DNA of 64,000 bases, from contig NC_082694.2 of assembly GCF_949987515.2 (NCBI RefSeq), positions 12,207,958 to 12,271,957 of the forward strand. Direction: 5' to 3'. How positions within the stretch are numbered: position 1 is the first letter of the stretch; every line of letters begins with the position of its first letter. The position numbers and the translations under genes were made by a program. Below are positions 34,731 through 46,850 of this stretch, one piece after another. Source of the stretch: Delphinus delphis (taxonomy: Eukaryota > Chordata > Mammalia > Artiodactyla > Delphinidae). Below the pieces are notes generated by a model that had not been told where the DNA came from, did not search any database, and worked only from the letters and a program-made list of their open reading frames with translations.

Positions 34731-34890
34731 GGGACTTCCCTGGCCATCTAGTGGTTAAGACTCCACGCTTCCACTGCAGGGGGCACGGGTTCCATCCCTG
34801 GTCAGGGAACTAAGATCCCACATGTGTGCGGCCAATAAATAAATAAACAAACAAACAAAGCTGCTATAATTTTTTTTTAAATTAAAAATA
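34731..34890 (+). mobile_element. CHR-type SINE (short, CAAA-tailed)
   Basis: Head 'gggacttccctggccatcta', B-box-like 'cgggttccatccctggtcag', tail with AAAT/AAAC units. TSD AGAAAGATACC at 34714-34724 and 34891-34901. Confidence 0.92.
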
Positions 34891-35153
34891 AGAAAGATAC
34901 CCAGGAAAGCCTGGGACGGTGTTCAGCGGTCACTGTGCTGGTACAGACCAGGCCTGGGGTGCCTGGGGACCCATGAGGAAGCTGAGGTGAGTGAGGAGGA
35001 ACCCTGGGGGGCTGTCAGCCAAGCCCACACCCCCTGGATGCTGTCTCAGTGGATGGAGGGAAAAGGCTGGCCTTCGACTTCAGAAGAGGCCACCTGAGCA
35101 AGGCTCCCCTGTCACCAGGTGGTGGCATATTTTAATTTTAAGAAAAGAGGGGA

Positions 35154-35373
35154 GGGCTTCCCTGGTGGCGCAGTGGTTGAGAGTCCGCCTGCCGATGTAG
35201 GGGACATGGGCTCGTGCCCCGGTCTGGGAAGATCCCACATGCTGCAGAGCGGCTGGGCCCGTGAGCCATGGCCTCTGGGCCTGCACGTCCGGAGGCTGCG
35301 CTCCGCAACGGGAGAGACCACAACAGTGAGAGGCCTGCATACCACAAAAAAAAAAAAAAAAAAGAAAAAGAAA
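35154..35373 (+). mobile_element. CHR-2-like SINE (GC-rich cetacean subfamily)
   Basis: Same subfamily as 17822-18033: 'gggcttccctggtggcgcag', 'gcggctgggcccgtgagcca', 'caacgggagagaccacaaca', A-rich tail. Exact TSD AGAAAAGAGGGGA at 35141-35153 and 35374-35386. Overlapping frames on both strands are SINE-derived. Confidence 0.95.
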
Positions 35374-35386
35374 AGAAAAGAGGGGA

Positions 35387-35917
35387 AATGAAAACCTACA
35401 ACCTTGAGCGCTGCAAGGCAGTTGAGTTCAATGATCAGAGAGACGGCACTCAGCTCAACAGATCACTGACAACCGTCAATGTGTCCACAGTTCGAGGGCG
35501 GCTTCTTGACTTTCAGACTCACAGCAGGTTTGTAAATGACCATCTGGGGACAGCTGGCCTGTCTGTAGTCGTGTCATTAGCTCCTGGTAGAAATGAGAGG
35601 TTGACAAAAAGATGGTCCTCCTGCCATTTCCATTATCTGAGGGTGACCTGCACGGCCTCCCCACGCTTGCTGGTATCTGTAACATGCCTTCTCAAGTTTA
35701 TCTACCAAGAGTCCTCACGTGGCTGAAACATACTGTAAATAACCCTTGAACTGAATGTTTAACTATGACAGACTAGAACAGCTTTTCTGAAGGCACGTGA
35801 TCTCTTTTAGACCAAGCAGGCACCAGCAAATTGTTATTTGGGAGGTGACTGATGACCAGGATAAATTACATAATTTGCAGTGCAGATGAAAACCGGGGCC
35901 CCTTCTTCAAAAACCAC
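35387..35917. other. Unique sequence, no gene recognised
   Basis: The frame at 35268-35726 (+) starts in the SINE and runs into unique DNA; no domain is seen. Confidence 0.35.
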
Positions 35918-35919
35918 AG

Positions 35920-36345
35920 ACACGCCTTGGAGATATTGTGGGCTCGCTTCCAGACCACCGCGATAAGTTGAATATTGCAATAAAGCGAGTCACACAAAAT
36001 TTTTTTGGTTTCCTAATGCATATAAAAGTTATGTTTACACTTTACTATAGTTTATTAACTGTGCAATAGCATTATGTTAAAAATACATATACATAACAAT
36101 AAAAAGTACTTTTTTGCTAAAAAATGCTGACCATCACCTGTGACTTCGGCAGATCATCATCTTTTTGTAATAGTAACATCAGAGGTCACTGATCACAGTC
36201 ACCATCGCAAATAGTATACTAATGAAAAGGTTTGAAATATTGTGGGAATGACTGAAGTATGATACAGAGACACAAAGCGAGCAAAGGCTGTTGGAAAAAT
36301 TGAGCCCATAGATTTGCTCAACACAGGGTTGCCACAAACCTTCAA
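35920..36345. repeat. Tigger-type (TcMar) non-autonomous element
   Basis: Starts 'cacgccttggagatattgtg' and 'cttccagaccaccgcgataa', continues 'tgcatataaaagttatgttt' and 'tgtgcaatagcattatgtta', and ends 'cacagggttgccacaaacct'. This is an internally deleted Tigger-like family with no transposase. The terminal repeat at the right end is eroded. Confidence 0.72.
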
Positions 36346-36856
36346 TTGGTTTCAAATGAGATATGCCTGGACTCAGGAGTTCAAGACAGCGAGAGCAGAG
36401 CGTTGAACCGCGCATGGGCTCTTCTGAGCCCAGGACATGAGCAATTGTGCAGGCTGCACCCCAGGACTCCAGAGGTGAAGGGTAAAGAGGTTTTGTTGCC
36501 TTTCTTAATATTTGCATCACCTGGACTCATTCTCTCAGGAGGCATTTCTCTGAGTCCTACCCACGGATCTAAGAGGGGCACTGAAAACAGGTGAAACTGG
36601 GCTGCTCACTGTAGCCCCCAGCCAACAGAACAGAGAGAGGGCTCCTGAAAGCGTCATGACCATCGGATGGATGGACAGATGGACGTGGCTAAGGCACCCA
36701 TCCCTCTTGCTCCGGGTCTCTGGTAGGCCCGAGCATTTGACTGATTCCCGATTTCTTGTCTTTGCTTGTTCTTACAAATAGAGACCCCTAAGTCCATGGA
36801 CCTCAGCTGAGACACCACAGCACACGCCGATTGCCAGAAGGGCCTCAAACTACTGC

Positions 36857-37690
36857 ATCGTTTTTTTGGGGTTTTTTCTGTTTTTTTATTTCATTGAAGT
36901 ATAGTCAATTTACAGTGTTGTGTTAATTTCTACTGTACAGCAAAATGATTCAGTTATACATATATACATATATATATATACATTCTTTTTCATATTCTTT
37001 TCCATTACGGTTTATCCCAGGATAGTTCCCTGTGCTATAGAGTAGGACCTTTCTGTTTATCCATTCTATATATAATAGTTTGCATCTGCTAATTCTAAAC
37101 TCCTAATTCTTCCCTCCTCCCCACCTTGGCCACCACAAATCTGTTCTCTATCTCTGTGAGTCAGTTTCTGCTTCATATGTATGTTCATTTGTGTCATATT
37201 TTAGGTTCCACATATACGTGATATCATATGGTATTTGTCTTTCTCTTTCTGACTTACTTCACTTAGTATGATAATCTCTAGGTCCATCCGTGTTGCTGCA
37301 AATGGCATTATTTCATTCTTTTTTATGGCTGAGTAGTATTCCATTGTGTATATGTACCACATCTTCTTTATCCATTCATCTCTTGATGGACATTTAGGTT
37401 GTCTTGGCTATTGTGAATAGTGCTGCAATGAACACTGGGGTCCATGTATCTTTTGGAATTACAGTTTTGTCTGGATATATGCCCAGGAGTGGGATTGCAG
37501 GATCATGTGGTAGCTCTATTTTTAGTTTTTTGAGGAACCTCCATACCATTCTCCATGGTGGCTGTACCAATTTACATTCCCACCAACAGTGTCAGAGAGT
37601 TCCCTTTTCTCCATTCTGACTGATGTGAGGTGGTACCTCATTGTAGTTTTGATTTGCATTTCTCTAATAATTAGCAGTGTTGAGCATCTT
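36857..37690 (-). mobile_element. L1 3' end with part of ORF2 (antisense)
   Basis: From the T-rich start through 'agtatagtcaatttacagtg', 'ggctgagtagtattccattg', 'ttgtgaatagtgctgcaatg', 'ccaccaacagtgtcagagag' and 'gtggtacctcattgtagttt'. On the minus strand this is 3' UTR plus the end of ORF2. About 50 bp of consensus seems missing near 37605-37615. The frame at 37404-37619 lies in this L1. Confidence 0.88.
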
Positions 37691-38872
37691 TTGACTCCAT
37701 TGTTTTGATTGGATCAACTCGGAAAGTCTTGGGCTATTTCCTCTCCCCTGTCCTTCAATTTTTACATGTGTGCATTTTAATGAAAATACAATTCTTTCAC
37801 TATGTGATTCATTTTCCCTCTATTAATCAAAATATTTAAAAGCATGTGATTCATAAGAAGGCTTTAGTATTGACCAAAGTTTGACATTCCTTTTTCAGCT
37901 ATGACTCAACTTTCACTTAGATTAAATGGATGGGAATGAAAGCTCCCTTTTTCAGTCTAATTCTTACGGTCAGGGAGGGTCAATTCTGTTCTTCCCACTT
38001 GCGATGGGAGGACAGACCATGGTTAGAATCAGATCAGATGCACTGTTCAAAACTGCTCTTTGAAAAGACATCTGAATTCGTATTATCAGTGACTATTTCC
38101 CATCAACGTCCTCTCCATGGAAGGTCACATGCTCAACCAAATGAAGCTTCCTCACTCAAAACACTCTTCAAACTACACTTTGGGAGGTCCCTCAGAACTG
38201 TGGCCTCTCTGATGAGAATTCTAAATTGTTGCAAATTGTCCTCTGAGGGCAGGTTAGCTTTCTGGAAACAGTCTGAAGTCATTTGAAGTCAAGTGGAGAG
38301 CCAAAAGGGCACCAGAAATAAGATGCATCTCTACCCCGGCCAGTTGGTGTTCTTGTGAGCCATCCTGGGGTTCTGGGGGAATTTAGGGAAGAAAGTTCCA
38401 GATCAATTCTGAACTAGGCCCGTTGGGGGCTTGGTTAGAATAAGTCTACGTCCCCTAGGAAGCTGCTTTGAAAAAAACAGCATTTATTTTATTGTATACA
38501 GTTGTGTTGTAAATAATGTTTTAATTCCCTTACTTTATAATAATATCTTAGATGCATCAAGTTATAAAGAAGATTTACCTTTGGCCTACTGGCTGCTGCC
38601 TTTTAAAAAACCTAACAGACAAACCACAGCTTTCAAATAATCTACCAATAAGATGGGACCAGGAAAAACAAGAATAAAGGATCTAAATAAATTCACCAGG
38701 GGACAGTTCCGTGTAGTAGCAACCTAAGACATATATCCTTCAGAATGGGCAACTTGCTACCAAGATTCATTGTGCAATTTCAAAAGAACTTATGTTGTCC
38801 TGTCATATTCTTTGTTCGCAAAACAAGTTGAAACTACTAAAAACGTATTTTTAAAATAAAACAGAGAATAAA

Positions 38873-38913
38873 ATGAATACGCTTAAACCATGACAGACAA
38901 GGAACGCAACATT
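38873..38913 (+). repeat. 41-bp direct repeat, copy 1
   Basis: Matches 39963-40003 at 39 of 41 positions. Core 'gcttaaaccatgacagacaa'. Confidence 0.92.
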
Positions 38914-39685
38914 TTTTTAGGGCAAGTGACTTTCTCACAACAAACTTGGTGATTTCTGAAGTCACATGAGTCCTTTCTGTGTCAGATCATATTTCTTCAG
39001 ACCCACATTGGCCAGCCTATAAAGTCGACAGCAGCTATCTCACAGCTCTGGCACCTTTCCTTCTGGGGCTTTGGCCATTTTCCCCCATTTCCTTCAATCC
39101 CCTGTGGGTGGGCAGGCAGAGGTGTGGGAAATTGCTAAAGAGGGAAAGGGGGATTATTCTAAAGCCAGCACTGGAAACCTGGACTGCGTATCATTTGAAA
39201 AGCACAAAATCAAGTCCTGGGTTTTCTCTTTCCATTGCAGAGATGATATTTATGTAAGCCCCATCTATCTTGTTCACAACAAAAGCAACATGGGGAACGC
39301 AGGGAGCTCAGGACTCCCAGAGAGCTCCAAGGTAGGGGGTGATTGCAGGAGCCAACCGTGCACACACAGCCTGCCAAGCAACAGCCTCAGCCTGCCAGGC
39401 AGCTTGAAACACGGGCCAGAATGTGAGTAACAGCAGTGCTTCTGCCAATTCACTGGTCCAAGTGATTAGGACAGAAATTAGCTGCTCATGTAAAAAGTCA
39501 TTAATCAGCAAGGACTTGCTAGAACCTGTCTTCTGCCCCATGCAACACAGTCATGGCCCCTTTCTGCTCCTGTCCCCCTGGCTGGGCTGTTCTAAGGTCT
39601 GTGTTAGGTATGGGTGGAAGGCCTAGGAGAAGAAGTTCAAGGTCACATGCTGTCCTGAACATTGACCCCATGGTGGGCAGAAATC

Positions 39686-39720
39686 CACCATTTGTAGGCT
39701 CAAGGGGCCTACAAATGGTG
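39686..39720. repeat. Perfect 14-bp inverted repeat, 7-base loop
   Basis: Arms CACCATTTGTAGGC (39686-39699) and its exact complement (39707-39720) with loop TCAAGGG. Confidence 0.95.
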
Positions 39721-39962
39721 ATACAGGCAGCATCATGTGCAACACTACTTCTCATCACAAGCAACGTCGATTTGCATGAAGACATTTTTATTGCAAGTGA
39801 CAGAGAGGTGTCTTAGGAAAGGGGTACCTTTTTCTGATTTGTGCAAAGACTCCATATGAGTTAGCAGCCATTCCAACTCCAGCCACTGATAACCAGGTAG
39901 TTTCTGCCTATAATAACAGAGAAGGAACACACAAACTCTGGGACTAGGAACACACAAACTCT

Positions 39963-40003
39963 ATGAAAACGCTTAAACCATGACAGACAAGGAAAGCAAC
40001 ATT
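39963..40003 (+). repeat. 41-bp direct repeat, copy 2
   Basis: Second copy of 38873-38913, 1,090 bp downstream in the same orientation. It begins one base after a 17-bp near-tandem duplication. Confidence 0.92.
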
Positions 40004-40149
40004 CCTTGTTCATCCTAGGTGGGACTCTGAGAGGAAGGGAAATGTAGTAAATAGGTCTGCTTTGCTCCTGTGGTCACCTCTGATAGAATAGTTTGGCAGA
40101 TATGTTCATGAAGAATTAAATTCAGCCTATAGGTAAGAAGGATCACAAA

Positions 40150-40770
40150 ATAATGGCAACTCAAAGAGAGGAGGGTTTATTCTCACACATCAAAGACAGA
40201 AAGTGGGTGGTCCAGGACTAGTACAGTAGCTCCACAAGGTCATCAGAGACTAACCAGCCAAACTGAACTTCTTCCCAGCTGGGGAACAGCACCTTAATAA
40301 CACTTGAAACCTACTTCTGTGGGCCTGCCGTTACCCTAAATATTTTATACACATTATCTCATCTTAGAGAAGCCCCTGGGAGATGGTGTGATACCAATGC
40401 TTATTTTGTGCCTAAAATAAGTGGAGGCACCTGTGGCTCAGGATACCTGGATTCACCTGGAGGAGCACATGAGTTCCTTCCATCTTTCTGCTCTACCATC
40501 CTCAGTGCATGACCTCGTCAGCCAAAGTCACCTGTGTTTCCAGTCACCCTATCCACATTCCAGAAAGGGGAAAGAGGAAAGGCAAAAGGGAAATTGTACC
40601 ACCCAGCTAAACTATAATCCCTTAAGGGACCTACCCAGAATCCCCATACAACACTTCCTCTTATGTCTCATTCGCCACATCCAGCTGCAAAGGCAGCTGG
40701 GAAATGTAGTCTTTAAGCCAGTGTATGGCCAGAATCACAGGATTCTCTCACTGCCCTTGTGCCTGCCAAG
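40150..40770 (-). repeat. Ancient interspersed repeat of unclear class
   Basis: 'gggtttattctcacacatca', 'gtggtccaggactagtacag', 'cctatccacattccagaaag' and 'agctgggaaatgtagtcttt' recall a mammal-wide repeat whose name I cannot give. A reverse MIR piece lies within it. Confidence 0.45.
40310..40420 (-). repeat. MIR fragment (antisense)
   Basis: 'taaatattttatacacatta', 'tctcatcttagagaagcccc' resemble the MIR region preceding the conserved core. Confidence 0.4.
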
Positions 40771-40999
40771 CGTGAGTCTTTTTTCTTTTCCCTCCTGCAT
40801 TAATTTATCTACCCCTTTCAGTGCTCACCCAGAACACAGCCAAATGATGAGGAACAGACCCAAGATACAAAGCACAGCTAGGTAATCTGTCCCACTTGGA
40901 AAAGCTGGGTCTCTTTTCTTCCATGAGTCAGGTAAACTTTTGACCTAGGTAATCAGATAAAGTGGAAGCAAAGGTAGATAGAGACTTTTTAATTGATCT

Positions 41000-41155
41000 G
41001 AGTGCTTCTGCATGTGTTATTTCTTTAATTCCTCAAGACAGATCTGAGAAAGACTCAGTTATACCCACTTTGCACACAGAACATCAAAAACTTCAAGAAG
41101 AAAGCAAGGCTTCCCAAGGTCACACTGTCAAGTTTGGGAGTAAAATTTAAGAACA
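41000..41155 (-). repeat. MIR SINE (antisense)
   Basis: 'tgtgttatttctttaattcc', 'acccactttgcacacagaac', 'gcttcccaaggtcacactgt'. Confidence 0.55.
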
Positions 41156-42240
41156 ATCTTGTTTCCAAAACTTATGCTGCAAGTAGAGGTTAGACAAAAA
41201 ATTGTATTACAGTAACTGATAAGAATAAGTTGATAAAATTGTGAATTTTAAAGCCATGGAGAGAATTTTTAAAATAGTGTCTTTGTGCATGGAGCAGTTT
41301 GCAAGCAACAGCAGAAACACCCAGGTGATGATTTAGCTAGTCTACAACAAATACAGGGGTCCCGCCATGATCTTTGGTCTTTTTCCTTCTAATGTCAGTT
41401 ACTAAAATACAAGTTGGTATTTAAATGTATTTATTTTATTGTAAATTCAGTGACTTTCACATGAAGAAAATATTTACATCACATCATTAATGAAGGAAAT
41501 GTTTGTTATTACTCTACTAAGAAAATCAGGTCCCTCAAGTGCTGGCTCAAAAAAAATATTCACACAAGAATTTCCATTTTGTGGCCCTGACCCACGTTTA
41601 CAAATTTCAGACTGATTGCTTACCTTCTTACGTCCACCCCTTTACCTCCTTAGTCTGGTGGTATTAGGCCTGTTTCATAAGAAGCCAAAGACATGGAATA
41701 AAGGCTTTGAGAGGCCACAAGCTCTTCCCCAGGTCCTATGACCAGGTCCCCACCCTTCCCCCCATAAAGTTAAAGGGGCTCCAACAGCTGCTGCGTCCAG
41801 CAGCGCAGACAGCAGCCCGTCTTTCTAGGAGACCCGTCCACACACTGTGGCCACACCCGCAAACTCTGCCTTCCGGAACCCTCTGTGTATATGCACCCTA
41901 GGGATTCAGACAGCGTGTATCAGGGATAAGAGAATTTGTCCTTCCCAAGGTCACCAGGTCCCAGGCAGGGCTCTTGTGCCTCACGTTCCTGGAGTGCTGA
42001 CCTTTCAACCCGCTCACACGCTCCTTCCCTCTACACACACCTCCTTTCTACCGCTGTCTCCTTTCAGCCTCTTCTCCCCCCATCACCTCCTGTCTCGGAG
42101 CCTCTGGGTGCTGGCTCAGGCCAGACCCTCCAAATTCCTCATCCCATACCTGCTCTCTAGCCACTTAGATGACACCCCGCACACCATGGATGCTTGCAGG
42201 GCCAGGCCGCACTCTGGCTCTGGTGTCCCTCCAGCCATCA
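41156..42240. other. Unique sequence, no gene recognised
   Basis: Pro/Ser/His-rich frames at 41847-42266 and 41936-42160 (+) lie in C-rich DNA. No domain is seen. Confidence 0.35.
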
Positions 42241-42249
42241 CAAAGGAGG

Positions 42250-42391
42250 GGAATTCCAGTGGTTAAAACTCCGTGCTCTCACAGCCAAGGGCCTGGCTTC
42301 AATCCCTGGTCGGGGAACTGAGATCCCACAGGCCGCGCAGTGTGGCCAAAAAAACCCAAAACCAAAGCAAACAAATAAACAAACAAACAAA
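42250..42391 (+). mobile_element. CHR-type SINE (short)
   Basis: 'ggaattccagtggttaaaac', B-box-like 'cttcaatccctggtcgggga', 'gagatcccacaggccgcgca' and an AAAC tail. Exact 9-bp TSD CAAAGGAGG (42241-42249 and 42392-42400). Confidence 0.9.
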
Positions 42392-42400
42392 CAAAGGAGG

Positions 42401-43967
42401 TAGCCCAGTCAGCTCTACAATTCAGACTGTCCGTTGGACACAAAGAGAGCGTTCTTTGGAAAAAGCACCTCTGACTAGCGCTGACCCGTGGTGGAATCCC
42501 CATCGGTCCCCCTGTGGTGGATGAGTCATGACCAGTATCCTTAAGAAAGGCACGAGAAAGGCCTGGCGCAGCTCTTCTTTCCCAGCTCCTCAAGGCCAGC
42601 CTACATTGCCTGTGGCCCAAGGCAGGACGTGCTGTTCTAAGGGCAAAAAAGCAGTGAGGCTGATAAAGTGCTCTGTGCACCTGTCATTTTCTATGTACCT
42701 TGTACTCTCATAGTGTAAACCACCCTCTGCTAAAGTCTGAGATGATGCTGTTAATGACACCGTGCTGAAGAGGGTCATGACGTGAAAGACGAGGACAGCA
42801 GTCCCTGGAGGCAGTTCAAAGCTTGGGTTGACTACCAGAGCCGCAGCAGACGCAGGCAGGCAGCCCCTGCTCAGGGTACCCTTTAGCAAGCAGCTCCCCT
42901 CTCAGCCCGGAAACAGGCCTTCTTCTTCCCTCTGCCCACTGTCGTCAGCCGGTCACTCTCCCCTACTCCACCATCGACGTGGTCCAGGCCAACCTTGCTG
43001 CTACTAATGGCTTAAAAACTGAGAGCCTAGCGCGAGTGGTTCAATGCATAGGCGACAGATACGCGGCAGGTACGGCCTCTGTGGATGTTCCCGTGCATCA
43101 GACATCATCGGAGCAGGTGAAGTCTGCAGACAAACACATTCCTCCCCTTGTACAAGCTTCCCCACAGAGCGTCCTGCCATGAGAATGATCTTCTACCCAA
43201 GAGCACACTTCATAGGCTGTGAAGACAATTAGGCTTCTTCCTAAATATTTCAAACACATGCTCTGTTTTAATAGCCTGGACCAAAGCCAGGAGGAATTTA
43301 GCCTATGCACACATGGCTGTCTTGGACCTTATTTGGCCCGTGGCAGCTTTTCTGACGGGTGTTTTCTGTTCTCCTGCTGACGCTGCCGTCCTCAACTCCC
43401 GCCTGCTGCCTGCTTAGTGCTGCCTTCCTGCCCTCTGTTGCAGCCATGCACCAGAAAGCGACGGCCTGCGGCACCCCCTAGCAGGAAGCACAGAGATGTC
43501 CCATGTCTGCTGGTCTGTTCTCCACACTTCCTCAGGTACACGGAGTTGGAAAGGGCCCTAAAGGAAGCCGTGAGCTAGGATGACCTAGGCTTTCGTCCCA
43601 GATAGATATAAAAACAAACAGAAATACTAAAGACTTCCTCTGAGCTAGTTTTATTTCAGACTTCCCTGACTTAACAGTCCACAAGATTCACCCCTTGTCT
43701 GCAGTTACATAGATTTAATCCCAAACTGAAATCGAGCTTCTAATCTAGAATTTGGAAGAAGTATTCTGCCAGGCAGGAACATTCTTTTTATTTCTCAGAC
43801 CGTCTAACCTTTGTCCATTTGTCTTTTCCTGTCATTCCCTGACTTACTGTGCTTACTGCTCTCCCTCTAATAAATCTTTTTTGCCCTAGTCCCTTAAGCC
43901 CTTGGCCTGCCTGACATGTTTTTATTCCCTTCCAAGAAACACTGTCCAAACTGGATGGAAGAGCAAG
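42401..43967. other. Unique sequence, no gene recognised
   Basis: Several frames of 60-130 codons on both strands, none with a known domain. Confidence 0.35.
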
Positions 43968-44185
43968 ATAAGAGCAGGGGTTTGGAGCCCGACCACTGGG
44001 GTTCACAATCCTGATTCTGCTACTTACACGCTGTGCAACCCTGGGCATGTCCCTTAACCTCTCTGTGCCTCGGTTTCCTCAGGTATAAAACTGAGGCTGA
44101 CAACAGTGCTTCTATCGTAAGGTTATGTGAGGATGAAACGTGTTGACATATGTAAAGCTCTTAAAACCATGTTGCTTGAAGTAAA
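43968..44185 (+). repeat. MIR SINE, nearly full length
   Basis: 'gagcaggggtttggagcccg', 'tctgctacttacacgctgtg', 'cccttaacctctctgtgcct' and 'gttatgtgaggatgaaacgt' follow the MIR consensus from near its 5' end. Confidence 0.88.
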
Positions 44186-44459
44186 ACTACATACTACTGT
44201 CGTGTGTGTATGCTATTATATGCCACAGATCCTGAGGGTTCCAAGGCTGAGCCAGACCGAATCGTTGGCCTCAAGGAGCTTATCCTCAAGTGAAAAGGGA
44301 TGGCAAGGAAAAAAACAACTTTAATACAGTTAAGAACTCAAGGGAAAAGCCTTGAACTACGGGAACACAACGGCTGGAGCAGTTCACCCTGCTGGTGAAT
44401 CTGGGAGTGCCCTGTGGCAGAAGGGCTCAGGGGGATAAAGGGAGGTCTGATGAATTCTC

Positions 44460-44960
44460 CGTCTATTAGCTCTCTATTGCTGCATAATAAATTCCCGCAA
44501 CAAACATTTACTCTCTCACGTGGCTTTGGTGAGTCAGGAATGCAGGAGTGGCTCAGCTGCATGTTTATGGCTCAGGGTCTCTCTTAAGATTGCAGGTGGA
44601 CGTCAGCAGGGGCTGCAGTCATGTGAAGGCTTGACTAGGGCGGTGGGTCCACTTGCAACATGGTTCCTGCATGTGACTAGCAAGTTAGTGTTGGCTGTGG
44701 GCGGAAGGCCTCAGTTCCCCACATGTGGACGTCTCCATGGGGGGCTGCCCGAGTGCCCAAGCGTCACAAGACTGAGGTCAGCTTCCCCAGAGCAAGTCAC
44801 CCATAAGAGAATGTGGCAGAAGGGACTGTGTCTTGTATGACCTAGCCTTGTGAGTCACACTCTGTCTGTTCCACAAGATTAGTTACACAGGTCAGTCCCA
44901 AGAGGGAATAGAACAGAGTCAAGAATCGCTGGAGGCCATCTGAAGGCTGATGATCACAAT
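44460..44960 (-). repeat. Ancient LTR-like repeat (antisense)
   Basis: 'agctctctattgctgcataa', 'caacaaacatttactctctc', 'gtgaaggcttgactagggcg' and 'catgtggacgtctccatgg' resemble a mammal-wide ERVL/MaLR-like LTR in reverse. Family not named. Confidence 0.5.
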
Positions 44961-45146
44961 GGCGAAGGGCAAAGGGCAGGGCTACACCAGGCTGTGCCAC
45001 GCTTGGGAAAGGGTGGGTAGTGGTCCAGGGAGACCCTGGGCTGCAGAGACCTGCTGTGGCCCCATCAGACATGGCTTTGGTGTGGGGAAAAATCACATAC
45101 TGCCTTAAGCAGATTAAACTATTACTAAGTACTGTGAGTTGATTTT

Positions 45147-45384
45147 AAGGGAAAAAAAGGAGGAGGAGGAGAAGAAGAAGAAGAAGGAGAAGGAGAAGGA
45201 GAAGGAGAAGGAGGAGAAGGAGAAGAAGGAGGAGGAGGAGGGGGAGGGGAGGGGAGGGGGAGGAGGAGGAGAAGGAGAAGGAGAAGGAGAAGGAGAAAGA
45301 GAAGGAGAAGGAGAAGGAGAAAGAGAAGGAGAAGGAAAAGGAGGAAACAAAAAAAGAGAAGGAGGGGAAGAGGAGGGGGAGAAA
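45147..45384 (+). repeat. GGA/GAA polypurine tract
   Basis: 201 consecutive purines at 45147-45347, then one C, then 36 more. Mirror-symmetric GGAGAA units make up most of it. Lys/Glu-rich and Leu/Ser/Phe-rich open frames over it are artefacts. Confidence 0.95.
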
Positions 45385-45419
45385 TACAAGAGGAGAAATA
45401 GCTTTGGGGTCTTTACTTG

Positions 45420-45965
45420 AGTTCTGGGCATTTTTCTCCAGGCTGTGGGAAACTAGCCCCCCTGTAATAGAACAACCTTTCCTGTGATGTGTAAAGCTGT
45501 GAGTCTTTTCACCAGCTCTCTCGATTCCCACTGGTTGGGTCTCGTCTGCCTTGAATCTGGGCTTGTCACAGAAACAGAAATACTCCCCGAATGTCTCATC
45601 TGATCATCAACTATTTCAGTTGGCTTTCGTGCATCTCCTGGCATCCTTGCTGTACGACAGGGCCATGATGACTAGTTCAGGCCAATGAAATATGAGTGGC
45701 AGTGACACATGGGGGAGAAGCTCATAAGTGAGCCTCCAGTCTCCCTCCTTTGCTGCAGAGGCTAAGGAGGCTGCATGTTCCAGGTTTTTCAGCCTGAAGA
45801 CAGAGGCACTCTTACCAGCCTTGGTCCCTGTGATTGTGTGGATCAAAGCCCTCCACCTGTTGGACAGACAGCATTCCCAGTCAACCAGCCTTGGTTCTGT
45901 TAAGCTACTGAGATTATGGGGAAATTGCTTACTGCTGCAACACTTAGTCCATCCTGACTAATACA
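45420..45965 (+). repeat. Ancient interspersed repeat of unclear class
   Basis: 'gttcaggccaatgaaatatg', 'ctgttaagctactgagatta' and the terminal 'catcctgactaatacag' resemble the 3' part of an old LTR-like repeat. Family not named. Confidence 0.4.
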
Positions 45966-46229
45966 GGAACCCAAGAGGGAATAAACCTTCATTGGCAACC
46001 TCGGGTCTCACAAGGATGTGCAATGTATGGGGTCATCGCGCAGGTCTATGTGAGAAGGTGAAAGGGCACGCACCCTTGGGGATGTGTGACCATTTCCCTT
46101 GTTACAATCAGAAGCTGAACAAATTAGAAGGGATGGTCGGGGGCAAGGAAGATACGAGGAGGCAATGAATAGAGATACTGACCAATCAAGAACTAACCAC
46201 ATCTGTCACCAGAAGTCACCTTGAACTGG

Positions 46230-46850
46230 TCCCCTCCTCTCCGTCTGCAAGCCTGACTTCTGAGTCCGGGCCCCTGTGACCGCCCCCATCTGGTCTACTG
46301 CAGTAGCCCCAACTGGTCTCACTACTGCCACCCCACTCGGCATCCCCCCACCCCGGTCTCTTCCCCATCCAGAAGCCAAGCGACCGTTTTACAGCACAAG
46401 TCTATTCACATCACCGTCCTGCTGAAATACTTGGCTGGCGGCCTGGCGTTCCTCATACCACAGCCCTCGGCTGCCGCACCATGCCCATCCCCACCTGCCT
46501 CAGCTTCCCCCGCGTGCCAAACCCCTTCCTTCCCCTGGCCCATCAGGGCACTGTTAACTCTGCCTGCAATTCCTTCTCCTCCTCTGTTTCCCGCAGCTTC
46601 CTCCAGACATCAAACGTCATTCCCTCCAGAAGGTCCTCGCTGACTGTCACCCCCAACCCCGTCTAACCAGGTGGGTCTCTCCGTTGTCGACTCTCATACT
46701 TTCATCGTTGGAATTAAATACCACTTAAAGTTGCATAATTAATTGGATAGCTGACTTCTCAAGGAAGTGAGCTCCCGCAGGGGGCGGGCTTGCTCCCTGC
46801 AGTACCCCCAGCTCCTGGCACCCAGCGGGCACGCAGGAAGTGCTGGATGA
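46230..46850 (+). repeat. L2 LINE 3' end
   Basis: 'ccatccagaagccaagcgac', 'tgctgaaatacttggctggc', 'tccctccagaaggtcctcgc' and 'tcctggcacccagcgggcac' follow the L2 order. Moderately diverged. Confidence 0.6.

Larger units (their letters stand above)
37691..40149. other. Mostly unique sequence, no gene recognised
   Basis: No gene or repeat named with confidence. Contains a perfect 14-bp hairpin (39686-39720), a 41-bp direct repeat (38873-38913 and 39963-40003) and a 17-bp near-tandem repeat (39923-39939 and 39946-39962). Confidence 0.45.

Noticed and set aside
35080..35391. Overlapping 69-90 codon frames
   Set aside because: They come from the CHR SINE at 35154-35373.
45139..45531. Lys/Glu-rich and Phe/Ser/Leu-rich proteins on the two strands
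   Set aside because: They are translations of a polypurine/polypyrimidine simple repeat.
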